DNA of 6,792 nt from NCBI GenBank assembly GCA_946482585.1, contig CAMLSI010000297.1, positions 1-6,792 on the forward strand, read 5' to 3'. Positions within the stretch are counted from its first letter, which is position 1; each line of letters opens with the position of its first letter. Both the position numbers and the translations under genes were made by a program. This stretch comes from an uncultured Lysobacteraceae bacterium (GTDB taxonomy: Bacteria; Pseudomonadota; Gammaproteobacteria; Xanthomonadales; Rhodanobacteraceae). Below, one piece after another: positions 1 to 6,792 of the stretch. The notes beneath the pieces were generated by a model. That model was not told the origin of the DNA. It worked only from the letters and a program-made list of their open reading frames with translations, and searched no databases.

Positions 1-706
<706 letters not shown>

Positions 707-723
707 TCAGCCCCGGTGCGATC

Positions 724-1014
724 TCAGGCTTCGATGACGGCCAGCAGGTCTTCTTCGCGCATGACGAGCAGCTCTTCGCCGTCGATCTTCACTTCGGTGC
801 CGCTGTACTTGCCGAACAGAACCTTGTCGCCGGCCTTGACCGCGATCGGACGGACCTTGCCGTCTTCCAGGATCTTGCCCGTACCGGCGGCAATGACTTC
901 GCCGCGGACCGGCTTTTCGGTGGCGCTGTCGGGAATGACGATGCCGCCGGCCGACTTGGTCTCGGCTTCCAGGCGCTTGATGATGACGCGGTCGTGCAGG
1001 GGACGAAGCTTCAT
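724..1014 (-). CDS. groES: GroES, 10 kDa co-chaperonin
   Basis: The co-chaperonin forms the heptameric lid of the GroEL chamber in the cytoplasm. The protein is 96 residues, the normal family length. It opens [20 protein letters not shown], followed by the mobile-loop region with GGIVIPD (23-29) that contacts GroEL, then RGEVIAAG (37-44), the [14 protein letters not shown] strand region (62-75) and a typical C-terminus [17 protein letters not shown]. The ATG has a good ribosome site, AGGGAG on the minus strand (1020-1025), 5 nt upstream. It is the first gene of groES-groEL; its leader contains CIRCE and two predicted promoters, so expression should be heat inducible. Nothing is unusual in the protein itself. 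Confidence 0.98.
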   Translation of the reverse strand: MKLRPLHDRVIIKRLEAETKSAGGIVIPDSATEKPVRGEVIAAGTGKILEDGKVRPIAVKAGDKVLFGKYSGTEVKIDGEELLVMREEDLLAVIEA

Positions 1015-1070
1015 GTTTGCTCCCTCAAGGGTTTACAAGAAATTGATTGGTAAAGGGTTCGGCCGGCTTG

Positions 1071-1097
1071 TTAGCACTCGCCGCCGGTGAGTGCCAA
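1071..1097 (-). promoter_or_regulatory. CIRCE operator (HrcA binding site) of groESL
   Basis: On the plus strand this reads TTAGCACTC-N9-GAGTGCCAA. The CIRCE consensus is TTAGCACTC-N9-GAGTGCTAA, so 17 of 18 arm positions match and the spacing is exact. It sits 57-83 bp upstream of the groES ATG, at the expected start of the transcript from the proximal promoter, the usual position for this operator. By established knowledge it is bound by the repressor HrcA, whose folding depends on GroEL, giving feedback on chaperonin level. This predicts an hrcA gene elsewhere in the genome. Confidence 0.96.
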
Positions 1098-1124
1098 TTT
1101 TAGCGACTGACGATGACAAGGCAA
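1097..1124 (-). promoter_or_regulatory. Proximal sigma70-type promoter of groESL
   Basis: On the minus strand a -35 TTGCCT (1119-1124, 4 of 6 consensus) is separated by 16 bp from a -10 TAAAAT (1097-1102, 5 of 6). The -10 abuts the CIRCE operator and the expected start near 1090 falls inside it, so HrcA binding would block this promoter. The layout is typical of CIRCE-controlled operons. The -10 is convincing; the -35 is moderate. Confidence 0.7.
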
Positions 1125-1144
1125 TGCCCTGTCGGGTGGCCGAC

Positions 1145-1172
1145 ACATTGGGAGCCCGGCGGCGCTTTCAAG
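1145..1172 (-). promoter_or_regulatory. Distal sigma32 (RpoH) heat-shock promoter of groESL
   Basis: On the minus strand CTTGAAA (1166-1172) is followed after 13 bp by CCCAATGT (1145-1152). The sigma32 consensus is CTTGAAA, about 11-16 bp, CCCCATNT, so the -35 is perfect and the -10 has one mismatch. The predicted start near 1138 is about 120 bp from groES and upstream of both the sigma70-type promoter and CIRCE. A transcript from here would cross the operator, so HrcA could act as a roadblock. I identified it by eye only. Confidence 0.72.
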
Positions 1173-1235
1173 GGCCGGCCCCTCCATCCGCCCCGGAATC
1201 GTCCGGCAGAGCCCGTTTGCTGCAGCCGCCCATGG

Positions 1236-1253
1236 GCGAGCGCGGCCGCTCGC
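1236..1253. repeat. Short inverted repeat in the cutA leader
   Basis: GCGAGCG (1236-1242) and CGCTCGC (1247-1253) are perfect inverted arms around a 4-nt loop, 37 bp upstream of the cutA ATG and outside the groESL control elements. The rest of the divergent spacer between the sigma32 site and cutA shows no convincing promoter for cutA. The repeat could be an RNA hairpin or an operator, or chance in GC-rich DNA. Confidence 0.4.
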
Positions 1254-1290
1254 GCTATCGTGCGCGCCCCTGACCGCCGCAGCCGCCGCC

Positions 1291-1614
1291 ATGTCCGTCC
1301 TGATCGTCTATTGCTGCGTACCCGACCAGGATGTCGCCGACCGCATCGCGCGCACGCTCGTCGAGGAAAGCCTGGCGGCCTGCGTGAGTCGCCTGCCCGG
1401 CGTCGTGTCGACCTATCGCTGGGAAGGCGAGACCCGCATCGATGCCGAGCTGCTGTTGCTGATCAAGACGACGCGGGCCCGCTTCGAGGCGCTGCGCGCG
1501 CGCATCGTCGCGCTGCATCCGTATGAACTCCCGGAAGTAATCGCGGTCGATGTGGCCCTGGGGCATGAGCCGTACCTGGCCTGGGTGGCCGACGCCACCG
1601 CATTCAAGCATTGA
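1291..1614 (+). CDS. cutA: CutA family divalent-cation tolerance protein
   Basis: A small, normally trimeric protein of the CutA1 family, built on a ferredoxin-like fold resembling PII proteins. The family was linked to copper tolerance in E. coli, but its biochemical role is not settled. The 107-residue protein carries the family signatures: LAACVSRLPGVVSTYRWEGE (28-47), the DAELLLLIKT strand (51-60), HPYELPE (76-82) and GHEPYLAW (91-98). Length is normal. The ATG fits the expected N-terminus (MSVLIVYCCVPD) although no good Shine-Dalgarno sequence is visible in front. It is divergent from groESL and 73 bp upstream of dsbD. In E. coli cutA and dsbD are also adjacent (old names cutA1 and cutA2), so the pairing is conserved and probably co-transcribed. 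Confidence 0.96.
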   Translation: MSVLIVYCCVPDQDVADRIARTLVEESLAACVSRLPGVVSTYRWEGETRIDAELLLLIKTTRARFEALRARIVALHPYELPEVIAVDVALGHEPYLAWVADATAFKH

Positions 1615-1678
1615 CCGTCCGCCCGGACGCTGCGAGGACCGCATCGGATCGCCGGTCCGTTCCATCATCACCGCTGCT

Positions 1679-1682
1679 GGAG
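1679..1682 (+). promoter_or_regulatory. Ribosome binding site deciding the dsbD start
   Basis: GGAG lies 5 nt before the ATG at 1688. The open frame extends upstream to an ATG at 1550 inside cutA, but only the 1688 start gives a proper signal peptide at the N-terminus, so this site fixes the start. Confidence 0.8.
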
Positions 1683-1687
1683 CTGCA

Positions 1688-4012
1688 ATGAGTCGTTTCG
1701 CCCGCTTTGCCCTGCTCGTCGCCGGCCTGGCCGGTCTGGGCCCGGCCCTCGCGCAATCCGAGACGGACCTGTTGCGAGTCGAGGAAGCGTTCGCGCTGAC
1801 CGCCACGGCCGCCGATCGCGGCACGGTCAAGCTCGACTGGAAGATCGCCGACGGCTATTACCTGTACCGCTCGCGCATCAAGACCGGCAAGCCGGCCGAC
1901 GGCGTCACGCTGGGCGAGCTGCAACTGCCGCCGGGCGAGGCCAAGCACGACGAGTTCCTCGGCGACGTCGAGGTTTATCACCGGAACGCCGTCGCGACGC
2001 AGTTGCTCACCGCGAGCGGCGACACAGCCGAGTTCAGCGTCAGCTTCCAGGGCTGCCACGAGCGCGAGCCGAAGATCTGCTATCCGCCGCATGCGGCCAA
2101 CGTCAGCGTGAAACTGCCCGCGGCGACGGCAGCCGCCGCGCCGAATCCGCTGGCCGGCGCCGCCACGGAACCAGCAGTCGGCGATCTCAAGTCCGCGCTG
2201 AATCAGCTCGGCAAGCCGGCGACCGACGCGCCCATGGACACCGGCCCGGCGAACACGGCCGACGCCGGCGCGGAAAAACTGCCGCTGCCGCCCGAGCAGG
2301 CATTCGTGTTCGAGACCATCGCGACGAGCCCGACGGAACTGCTCGCGCGCTGGACCATGCCCAAGGGCTATTACCTGTATCGCGACAAGACCGTGCTCAC
2401 CGTGCCGGCAGGCGATGTCGCACTGGGCCGGCCGGCCTGGCCGGCCGGCGTGCTGCACCGGGACGAGCACTTCGGCGAAGTCACGGTCTATTTCAATCAG
2501 GTCGAGCTGCCCATCCTGCTGCGGCGCGAACGCGGCGACGCGCAGAAGCTGAGCCTCACCGCAGAATTCCAGGGCTGCGAGGACAACGGCATCTGCTATC
2601 CGGTCATGACGCGCACGGTTTCCATCGATCTGCCGGCCGCGACGGTCGAGCAGCTCAAAGTCGCCGCGGATCGCTTCGAGGCGCAGAAGGACGAGCCGGC
2701 GGCAGCGACCGCGAGCGGCGATCGTTCCGAGGAGCAAGTGCTCGCCGCGCGCCTGTCGGGCGACCGGTTGTTCGCGCTGCTGTCGTTCTTCGGTTTCGGA
2801 CTGCTGCTCGCCTTCACGCCCTGCGTGTTCCCGATGCTGCCGATCCTGTCCGGCATCATCGCCGGCGCCGGTCCCGACGTGTCGACCCGGCGCGCCTTCC
2901 TGCTGTCGTTGATCTACGTACTCGCCTCGTCCGTCGTCTTCACGATCGCCGGCGTCGTCGCCGGGCTGGCCAGCGCCAATCTGCAGGCCGCGTTCCAGCA
3001 TCCCTGGATACTGACCGCGTTCGCACTGCTGTTCGTGCTGCTCTCGCTGTCGATGTTCGGCTTCTACGAATTGCAGTTGCCGAGCGCGCTGCAGAACCGC
3101 ATCGCGAACGTGAGCAACCGCCAGCAGGGCGGTTCTCTGACCGGTGTGGCGGTCATGGGCGTGCTGTCGGCACTGATCGTCGGCCCCTGTGTCGCGCCGC
3201 CGCTCGCGGCGGCCGTGCTCTACATCAGCCAGACCGGCGACCCGGTGTTCGGCGGCCTCGCCCTGTTCGTGCTGTCGCTCGGCATGGGTGCGCCGCTCGT
3301 GATCGCCGGTACCGCTGCCGGCAAACTGCTGCCGCGCGCCGGCGCCTGGATGGACGCGGTCAAGGCCGTGTTCGGCGTGAGCTTTCTCGCGCTCGCGATC
3401 TGGATGGTGTCGCGCTTCCTCGATCCGGTCTGGATCATGCTCATGACCGGGGCGCTCGCGCTCGCGTGCGGTGTCTACCTCGGCGCGCTGGAACGGCTGC
3501 CGGAAAGCGCATCGGGCTGGCGCACGCTGTGGAAGTCGCTCGGCGTCGTCCTGCTGATCCTCGGCGCCGCGCAGCTGATCGGCGCGCTCGCCGGCTCGCA
3601 GGATCCGCTGCAGCCGCTCAAGGGCCTGCGCGGCGGCGGCGCGGCGATCCAGGACGAGCACCTGCCGTTCCGCACGATCAAGAGCGTCGAGGACCTGCAG
3701 CGCAGCCTCGGCGAAGGCAAGCCCGTGATGCTCGATTTCTACGCCGACTGGTGCGTGGCCTGCAAGGAAATGGAAAAGTTCACCTTTACCAAACCCGAAG
3801 TGCATGCGGCGCTCGAGGGCTATACGCTGCTCAAGGCCGACGTCACTGCGAACGACGAGACCGACCAGGCGCTGCTCAAGCATTTCGGCCTGTTCGGGCC
3901 GCCGGCGACGATCTTCTTCGGCGCCGACGGCAAGGAGCGCCGTGCGCAGCGCCTGATCGGCTTCGAGGCGGCCGACAAATTTTCGGCACGCGTCGCCAAG
4001 GCGGGGCGCTGA
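1688..4012 (+). CDS. dsbD: DsbD, thiol:disulfide interchange transmembrane reductase, with duplicated N-terminal domain
   Basis: This inner-membrane protein passes electrons from cytoplasmic thioredoxin to periplasmic thiol proteins such as DsbC and the cytochrome c maturation redoxins. It has 774 residues, against 565 for the E. coli precursor. Order of parts: a signal peptide (1-22, cleavage after ALA); a first alpha domain (about 24-144) with Cys123 and Cys131; an Ala/Pro-rich linker (about 145-196); a second alpha domain (about 197-318) with Cys297 and Cys303 in [11 protein letters not shown]; a beta domain of eight membrane segments (about 360-635) with Cys379 in FTPCVFPM and Cys501 in IVGPCVAPP; and a C-terminal thioredoxin-like gamma domain (about 655-774) with the CVAC site Cys689/Cys692 in [10 protein letters not shown]. 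All six cysteines of the relay are present, plus the extra alpha pair. The two alpha domains share the GYYLYR motif (56-61 and 227-232). The stop overlaps the next start (TGATG). Confidence 0.96.
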   Translation: MSRFARFALLVAGLAGLGPALAQSETDLLRVEEAFALTATAADRGTVKLDWKIADGYYLYRSRIKTGKPADGVTLGELQLPPGEAKHDEFLGDVEVYHRNAVATQLLTASGDTAEFSVSFQGCHEREPKICYPPHAANVSVKLPAATAAAAPNPLAGAATEPAVGDLKSALNQLGKPATDAPMDTGPANTADAGAEKLPLPPEQAFVFETIATSPTELLARWTMPKGYYLYRDKTVLTVPAGDVALGRPAWPAGVLHRDEHFGEVTVYFNQVELPILLRRERGDAQKLSLTAEFQGCEDNGICYPVMTRTVSIDLPAATVEQLKVAADRFEAQKDEPAAATASGDRSEEQVLAARLSGDRLFALLSFFGFGLLLAFTPCVFPMLPILSGIIAGAGPDVSTRRAFLLSLIYVLASSVVFTIAGVVAGLASANLQAAFQHPWILTAFALLFVLLSLSMFGFYELQLPSALQNRIANVSNRQQGGSLTGVAVMGVLSALIVGPCVAPPLAAAVLYISQTGDPVFGGLALFVLSLGMGAPLVIAGTAAGKLLPRAGAWMDAVKAVFGVSFLALAIWMVSRFLDPVWIMLMTGALALACGVYLGALERLPESASGWRTLWKSLGVVLLILGAAQLIGALAGSQDPLQPLKGLRGGGAAIQDEHLPFRTIKSVEDLQRSLGEGKPVMLDFYADWCVACKEMEKFTFTKPEVHAALEGYTLLKADVTANDETDQALLKHFGLFGPPATIFFGADGKERRAQRLIGFEAADKFSARVAKAGR
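2426..2449 (+). repeat. GGCC-rich near-perfect palindrome inside dsbD
   Basis: An 11-bp arm (2427-2437) is inverted exactly at 2439-2449 around a single T, made of tandem GGCC units and containing three overlapping or adjacent GGCCGGCC octamers. It encodes part of the second alpha domain (GRPAWPAG). Probably a by-product of GC-rich codon use. Confidence 0.7.
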
Positions 4013-4638
4013 TGGGCTGGAAGCACACCGCCGCGGTCGGCATCCTCGCGGTGACGGCGGGCGTGGGCGGCCTCGTCGTCGGCAGCATCGTCACGGGCAA
4101 GGGCGCGCCGCGCGGAATCACCGACCTCCTGAGTCGCAGTTCCGCGACGAAATGGCTGGCCGACGCCTGGGTAGACGCGGCGCGGCCAGGCGCGCCGCCG
4201 GGCGTTGCCATCGCGCAGAAAGGCGATCCGGCGCCGGCGATCGCGCTCGTCGATCGCGACGGCCAGAAGGCGACGCTGTCCCAGTGGTCCGACCGTCTCG
4301 TCGTCGTGAACTTCTGGGCGACCTGGTGCGCGCCGTGCCGCAAGGAAATGCCGGAGCTCGACCGCTTCCAGCACAAACATGCGGCGAGCGGCGTGCAGGT
4401 GGTCGGCGTCGCCGTCGACGGACTCGGCGAAGTCGAAGCTTTCCTGCGCGACACGCCGGTCGACTATCCGATCCTGCTGAGCCCGAACTTCGGCGCGAAT
4501 CCGTCGCTGCCGTTCGGCAATACCTACGGCGCATTGCCGTTCAGCGTGCTGCTCGGCCGCGACGGCCGCATCCTCGATACGCGCCTGGGCGAAGTCAGCG
4601 AAGCCATGCTCGAAGGCTGGACCGCGCCGCACCGCTGA
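4012..4638 (+). CDS. TlpA/ResA-like membrane-anchored thioredoxin
   Basis: Predicted periplasmic thiol reductase of the TlpA/ResA/DsbE-like group, 208 residues. An uncleaved N-terminal membrane anchor is likely (hydrophobic stretch about 7-27). A linker follows, and then an AhpC/TSA-type thioredoxin fold from about residue 70. That fold contains [20 protein letters not shown], with active-site Cys106 and Cys109 (WCAPC), and LPF with the cis-proline position Pro176. The start is chosen because its A is the last base of the dsbD stop (TGATG), with a G-rich stretch just upstream; the longer open frame overlaps dsbD antiparallel to no known domain. Translational coupling to dsbD suggests that DsbD keeps this protein reduced. 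Its own substrate, for example apocytochrome c, another Dsb protein or a metal-site thiol, cannot be read from the sequence. The subfamily is uncertain, so no gene symbol is given. Confidence 0.93.
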   Translation: MGWKHTAAVGILAVTAGVGGLVVGSIVTGKGAPRGITDLLSRSSATKWLADAWVDAARPGAPPGVAIAQKGDPAPAIALVDRDGQKATLSQWSDRLVVVNFWATWCAPCRKEMPELDRFQHKHAASGVQVVGVAVDGLGEVEAFLRDTPVDYPILLSPNFGANPSLPFGNTYGALPFSVLLGRDGRILDTRLGEVSEAMLEGWTAPHR

Positions 4639-4736
4639 GCACGCCGATCGTTCAGGCTCGCCGCCCGGTCCATGGTTGCCGCGCACACGGACCTGACGGA
4701 ACATGCCGCCCCCGCCGCCCGACCTCGATCCGAACC

Positions 4737-5075
4737 ATGAGCGATCTGCCACCCTGTCCGCACTGCCAGTCCGTCTACACCTACGAGGACGGCGGCCACT
4801 ATGTCTGCCCGGAATGCGCGCACGAATGGAATCCGGCGACCGTCGTCGAAGGCGATGCGGCACCGGTCGTGCGCGATGCCTACGGCACGCCGCTCGCCGA
4901 TGGCGACACGGTGACCGTGATCAAGGACCTCAAGGTGCGCGGATCGTCGTCGGTCGTGAAGGTGGGCACCAAGGTCAAAGGCATACGCCTCACCGACGGC
5001 GATCACGATATCGACTGCAAGATCGATGGCTTCGGCGCGATGCAGCTCAAGTCGTCGTTCGTCAAGAAAGCCTGA
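4737..5075 (+). CDS. yjdM: YjdM (PhnA-type) zinc-ribbon protein
   Basis: A 112-residue protein closely resembling E. coli YjdM, formerly PhnA, once assigned to alkylphosphonate use. No biochemical function is established for it, and it is not phosphonoacetate hydrolase. The N-terminal zinc ribbon has two CxxC pairs, Cys7/Cys10 (CPHC) and Cys24/Cys27 (CPECAHEWN). After a variable linker comes the conserved C-terminal part: [20 protein letters not shown] (55-74), [10 protein letters not shown] and [24 protein letters not shown]. The ATG agrees with the family N-terminus. No Shine-Dalgarno sequence is evident, and an in-frame upstream extension lacks homology. It lies 98 bp after the redoxin gene and 119 bp before aroQ, with no phosphonate genes nearby. 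It may be transcribed alone or by read-through. Confidence 0.95.
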   Translation: MSDLPPCPHCQSVYTYEDGGHYVCPECAHEWNPATVVEGDAAPVVRDAYGTPLADGDTVTVIKDLKVRGSSSVVKVGTKVKGIRLTDGDHDIDCKIDGFGAMQLKSSFVKKA

Positions 5076-5105
5076 GCGACCGCAGCGTACCCGGCATTGA
5101 AACAT

Positions 5106-5120
5106 CGGCGATCATCGCCG
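5106..5120. repeat. Perfect 7-bp palindrome upstream of aroQ
   Basis: CGGCGAT-C-ATCGCCG, a perfect inverted repeat with one central base, in the 119-bp spacer between yjdM and aroQ. As RNA it would give a 5-bp stem with a 5-nt loop. No T-run follows on the plus strand, so it is not a terminator for yjdM. A TTGAAA lies just upstream at 5097-5102, but no matching -10 is found at a normal distance. It could be a regulator site for aroQ-accBC; this is a guess. Confidence 0.45.
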
Positions 5121-5183
5121 AACTGGACAAGATTGGCCGCCAAGCGCAGACTTGCGCGCCCCAGCCGGCATGACGTCGGCAAC

Positions 5184-5187
5184 GGAG
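5184..5187 (+). promoter_or_regulatory. Ribosome binding site deciding the TTG start of aroQ
   Basis: GGAG followed by 7 nt and then TTG at 5195. The only nearby ATG (5170) is out of frame, so this site and the family N-terminus together fix the TTG start. Confidence 0.8.
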
Positions 5188-5194
5188 AGCCGGC

Positions 5195-5632
5195 TTGGCC
5201 AGAATCCTGTTGCTGAATGGCCCCAATCTCAATCTGCTCGGCTTGCGCGAGCCGGAGACTTACGGGCATGCAACGCTGGACGGCATCGTCGGCGATCTGG
5301 CTGCGATCGCGCAAGACCACGGTCACGAACTCAGCCATTTCCAGTCCAATGCCGAGCACGCGCTCATCGACCGCATCCACGCGGCGCGCGTCGACGGCAG
5401 CGCGTTCATCCTGATCAATCCCGCCGCCTTCACGCACACGAGCATCGCTCTGCGCGACGCTTTGCTGGCCGTCGGGCTGCCGTTTATCGAGTTGCACCTG
5501 TCGAACGTACACGCACGCGAACCGTTCCGACATCGCTCCTACCTTTCCGACATCGCCGTCGGTGTCATCTGCGGTTTCGGCGCCGACAGCTACCGGCTGG
5601 CGCTCGAAGCCGCAATGCGCCGCATCGGCTGA
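5195..5632 (+). CDS. aroQ: 3-dehydroquinate dehydratase, type II
   Basis: Catalyses the third step of the shikimate pathway, 3-dehydroquinate to 3-dehydroshikimate, as a cytoplasmic dodecamer. The protein is 145 residues, normal for the class. Active-site residues are in place: Arg18 and Tyr23 in the flexible lid (LREPETYG), Asn75 and His81 ([16 protein letters not shown]), Glu99 and His101 ([17 protein letters not shown]), and Arg108 and Arg112. The N-terminal [14 protein letters not shown] and [11 protein letters not shown] (49-59) are also typical. It starts with TTG. It stands 36 bp before accB, a pairing with accBC that is common in gammaproteobacteria and suggests one transcript, although aromatic amino acid and fatty acid synthesis are unrelated pathways. 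Confidence 0.97.
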   Translation: MARILLLNGPNLNLLGLREPETYGHATLDGIVGDLAAIAQDHGHELSHFQSNAEHALIDRIHAARVDGSAFILINPAAFTHTSIALRDALLAVGLPFIELHLSNVHAREPFRHRSYLSDIAVGVICGFGADSYRLALEAAMRRIG

Positions 5633-5656
5633 GGCGTCTCAACCGTCACCGCACCT

Positions 5657-5661
5657 GAGGA
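5657..5661 (+). promoter_or_regulatory. Ribosome binding site deciding the GTG start of accB
   Basis: GAGGA, 7 nt before the GTG at 5669. The protein read from this GTG ([16 protein letters not shown]) matches the accepted AccB N-terminus, so the GTG is the likely start. Confidence 0.8.
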
Positions 5662-5668
5662 CCCGTCC

Positions 5669-6163
5669 GTGGACCTGCGCAAAATCAAGAAGCTGATCGA
5701 CATCCTGGAAGAGTCGAATCTGGCCGAGCTCGAAATCAAGGAAGGCGAAGAAGTCGTCCGCCTGAGCCGCATTCCGAGGGGCATGACTCTGCCGATGGCG
5801 GCCGCGGTTCCGGCGCCGCCCGCCCCGGTCACGCACGTCCACGTCGAACAGCACCGCGCGGCGACGCCGGCCGCGGGCGGCACAGCGCCGGAAACCCCGG
5901 GCAGTGCCGCGGGCAAGACCCTGCCCGACGGCCATGTCGTGCGCTCGCCGATGGTCGGCACGTACTACGCGTCACCGAATCCCGAAGCGCCGCCGTTCGT
6001 GAAGCTCGGCCAGCAGGTCAAGCCCGGCGACACGCTCGCGATCATCGAAGCCATGAAGATGTTCAACCAGATCGAAGCTGACGTCGGCGGCACGATCCTC
6101 GCGATCCTCGCGACCAGCGGCCGCCCGATCGAGTTCGACGAACCCCTGTTCGTCATCGGTTGA
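5669..6163 (+). CDS. accB: Biotin carboxyl carrier protein of acetyl-CoA carboxylase
   Basis: Carries the biotin that shuttles carboxyl groups between biotin carboxylase (AccC) and the carboxyltransferase (AccAD) in the first committed step of fatty acid synthesis. The 164-residue protein (E. coli: 156) has an N-terminal helical part (1-36), a flexible Ala/Pro-rich linker (about 41-88) and a C-terminal biotinyl domain (about 89-164). The biotinylation site is EAMKM with Lys130. The protruding thumb typical of bacterial AccB is present ([19 protein letters not shown], 93-111). The C-terminus [10 protein letters not shown] is also typical. It starts with GTG. It lies between aroQ (36 bp) and accC (13 bp), with which it is almost certainly co-transcribed. 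In E. coli AccB represses its own operon; whether that holds here is unknown. Confidence 0.97.
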   Translation: MDLRKIKKLIDILEESNLAELEIKEGEEVVRLSRIPRGMTLPMAAAVPAPPAPVTHVHVEQHRAATPAAGGTAPETPGSAAGKTLPDGHVVRSPMVGTYYASPNPEAPPFVKLGQQVKPGDTLAIIEAMKMFNQIEADVGGTILAILATSGRPIEFDEPLFVIG

Positions 6164-6176
6164 GCGGACACTAGCC

Positions 6177-6792
6177 ATGCTCGATAAAGTCGTCATCGCC
6201 AATCGCGGCGAGATTGCCCTGCGCGTACTGCGCGCCTGCCAGACGCTCGGCATCAAGACCGTCGCCGTGCATTCCACGGTCGATCGCAACCTCAAGCACG
6301 TCGGCATGGCGGACGAGTCGGTCTGCATCGGCCCCGCGCCTGCCGCCGAGTCCTACCTGAACGTCCCGGCCATCATCGCCGCGGCCGAAGTCACCGACGC
6401 CCAGGCCATTCATCCGGGCTACGGCTTCCTGTCGGAGAACGCCGACTTCGCCGAACGCTGCGAGAAATCCGGCTTCATCTTCATCGGCCCGACCGCGAAC
6501 GTGATCCGCCTCATGGGCGACAAGGTCGAAGCGATCAAGGCGATGAAAGCCGCCGGCGTACCCTGCGTGCCCGGCTCGGGCGGACCGCTGGGCGACGACC
6601 CGGTCGAGAACGGCCGCATCGCGCGCGACATCGGCTATCCGGTCATCGTGAAGGCAGCCGGCGGCGGCGGCGGACGCGGCATGCGCGTCGTGCATACCGA
6701 AGCCCACCTGCACAACGCGATCACCATGACCAAGTCGGAAGCCAAGGCGGCCTTCGGCAACGACATGGTCTACATGGAGAAATTCCTGGAGA
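6177..6792 (+). CDS. accC: Biotin carboxylase subunit of acetyl-CoA carboxylase, N-terminal part (cut by window edge)
   Basis: Catalyses ATP- and bicarbonate-dependent carboxylation of the biotin on AccB. The visible 205 codons are about 46% of the usual ~450 residues and run off the right edge without a stop. It begins [20 protein letters not shown], the classic biotin carboxylase N-terminus. It continues with [17 protein letters not shown] (78-94), [14 protein letters not shown] with the ATP-contacting lysine, and the ATP-grasp glycine-rich loop in [19 protein letters not shown]. The ATG is 13 nt after the accB stop; only a weak Shine-Dalgarno-like GCGGA lies between them, which suggests translational coupling. 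No disruption is seen in the visible part. Confidence 0.97.
   Translation, partial: MLDKVVIANRGEIALRVLRACQTLGIKTVAVHSTVDRNLKHVGMADESVCIGPAPAAESYLNVPAIIAAAEVTDAQAIHPGYGFLSENADFAERCEKSGFIFIGPTANVIRLMGDKVEAIKAMKAAGVPCVPGSGGPLGDDPVENGRIARDIGYPVIVKAAGGGGGRGMRVVHTEAHLHNAITMTKSEAKAAFGNDMVYMEKFLE

Noticed and set aside
1550..1687. Upstream ATG for dsbD inside cutA
   Set aside because: It would bury the signal peptide 46 residues from the N-terminus; GGAG and the ATG at 1688 fit better.
1604..3883. A 759-codon open frame on the minus strand, antisense to dsbD
   Set aside because: It is rich in Arg, Gln, Glu and His with no recognisable domain, and it mirrors the GC-rich codon pattern of dsbD; a shadow frame.
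3466..4011. Upstream extension of the TlpA-like frame within dsbD
   Set aside because: The extra 182 codons are an Arg-rich shadow of DsbD; the real start is the overlapping ATG at 4012, which gives the membrane anchor.
4676..4704. Possible promoter for yjdM (TTGCCG, 17 bp, GAACAT)
   Set aside because: The -10 matches only half of consensus; not above chance in this composition.
5106..5120. Palindrome read as an intrinsic terminator for yjdM
   Set aside because: The stem is short and no T-run follows it on the plus strand.

Overview
The window looks like core chromosome from a GC-rich gammaproteobacterium. The third codon positions are mostly G or C, and the gene set and order (groES-groEL, cutA, dsbD, a TlpA-like redoxin, aroQ, accB, accC) resemble those of Xanthomonadales and relatives. 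The taxonomic placement is an inference from protein resemblance and gene order. I see no mobile element, tRNA, rRNA, CRISPR array or phage gene.

Minus strand, 1-1172: the chaperonin operon groES-groEL, with groEL running off the left edge. Its control region is the richest non-coding part of the window. It has a CIRCE operator (HrcA binding site) overlapping the start of a sigma70-type promoter, and about 50 bp further upstream a close match to a sigma32 heat-shock promoter. A strong hairpin lies between groES and groEL.

Plus strand, 1291-4638: cutA, then dsbD and a membrane-anchored TlpA/ResA-like thioredoxin whose start codon overlaps the dsbD stop. DsbD would carry electrons from cytoplasmic thioredoxin across the membrane, and the TlpA-like protein is a plausible periplasmic recipient. 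This DsbD is longer than the E. coli protein because its periplasmic N-terminal (alpha) domain is duplicated. Nearness of groESL, cutA and dsbD is also seen in E. coli, where cutA and dsbD were named cutA1 and cutA2/dipZ.

Plus strand, 4737-5075: yjdM (old name phnA), a small two-CxxC protein of unknown function with no phosphonate genes beside it.

Plus strand, 5195-6792: aroQ-accB-accC, closely spaced. These encode type II dehydroquinase and the biotin carrier and biotin carboxylase subunits of acetyl-CoA carboxylase; accC runs off the right edge. aroQ starts with TTG and accB with GTG, both behind clear Shine-Dalgarno sequences.

The genes are ordinary housekeeping genes and I did not find a new system. 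The points most worth a second look are the stacked control of groESL, the tandem-alpha DsbD with unequal cysteine loops, and its coupled redoxin.
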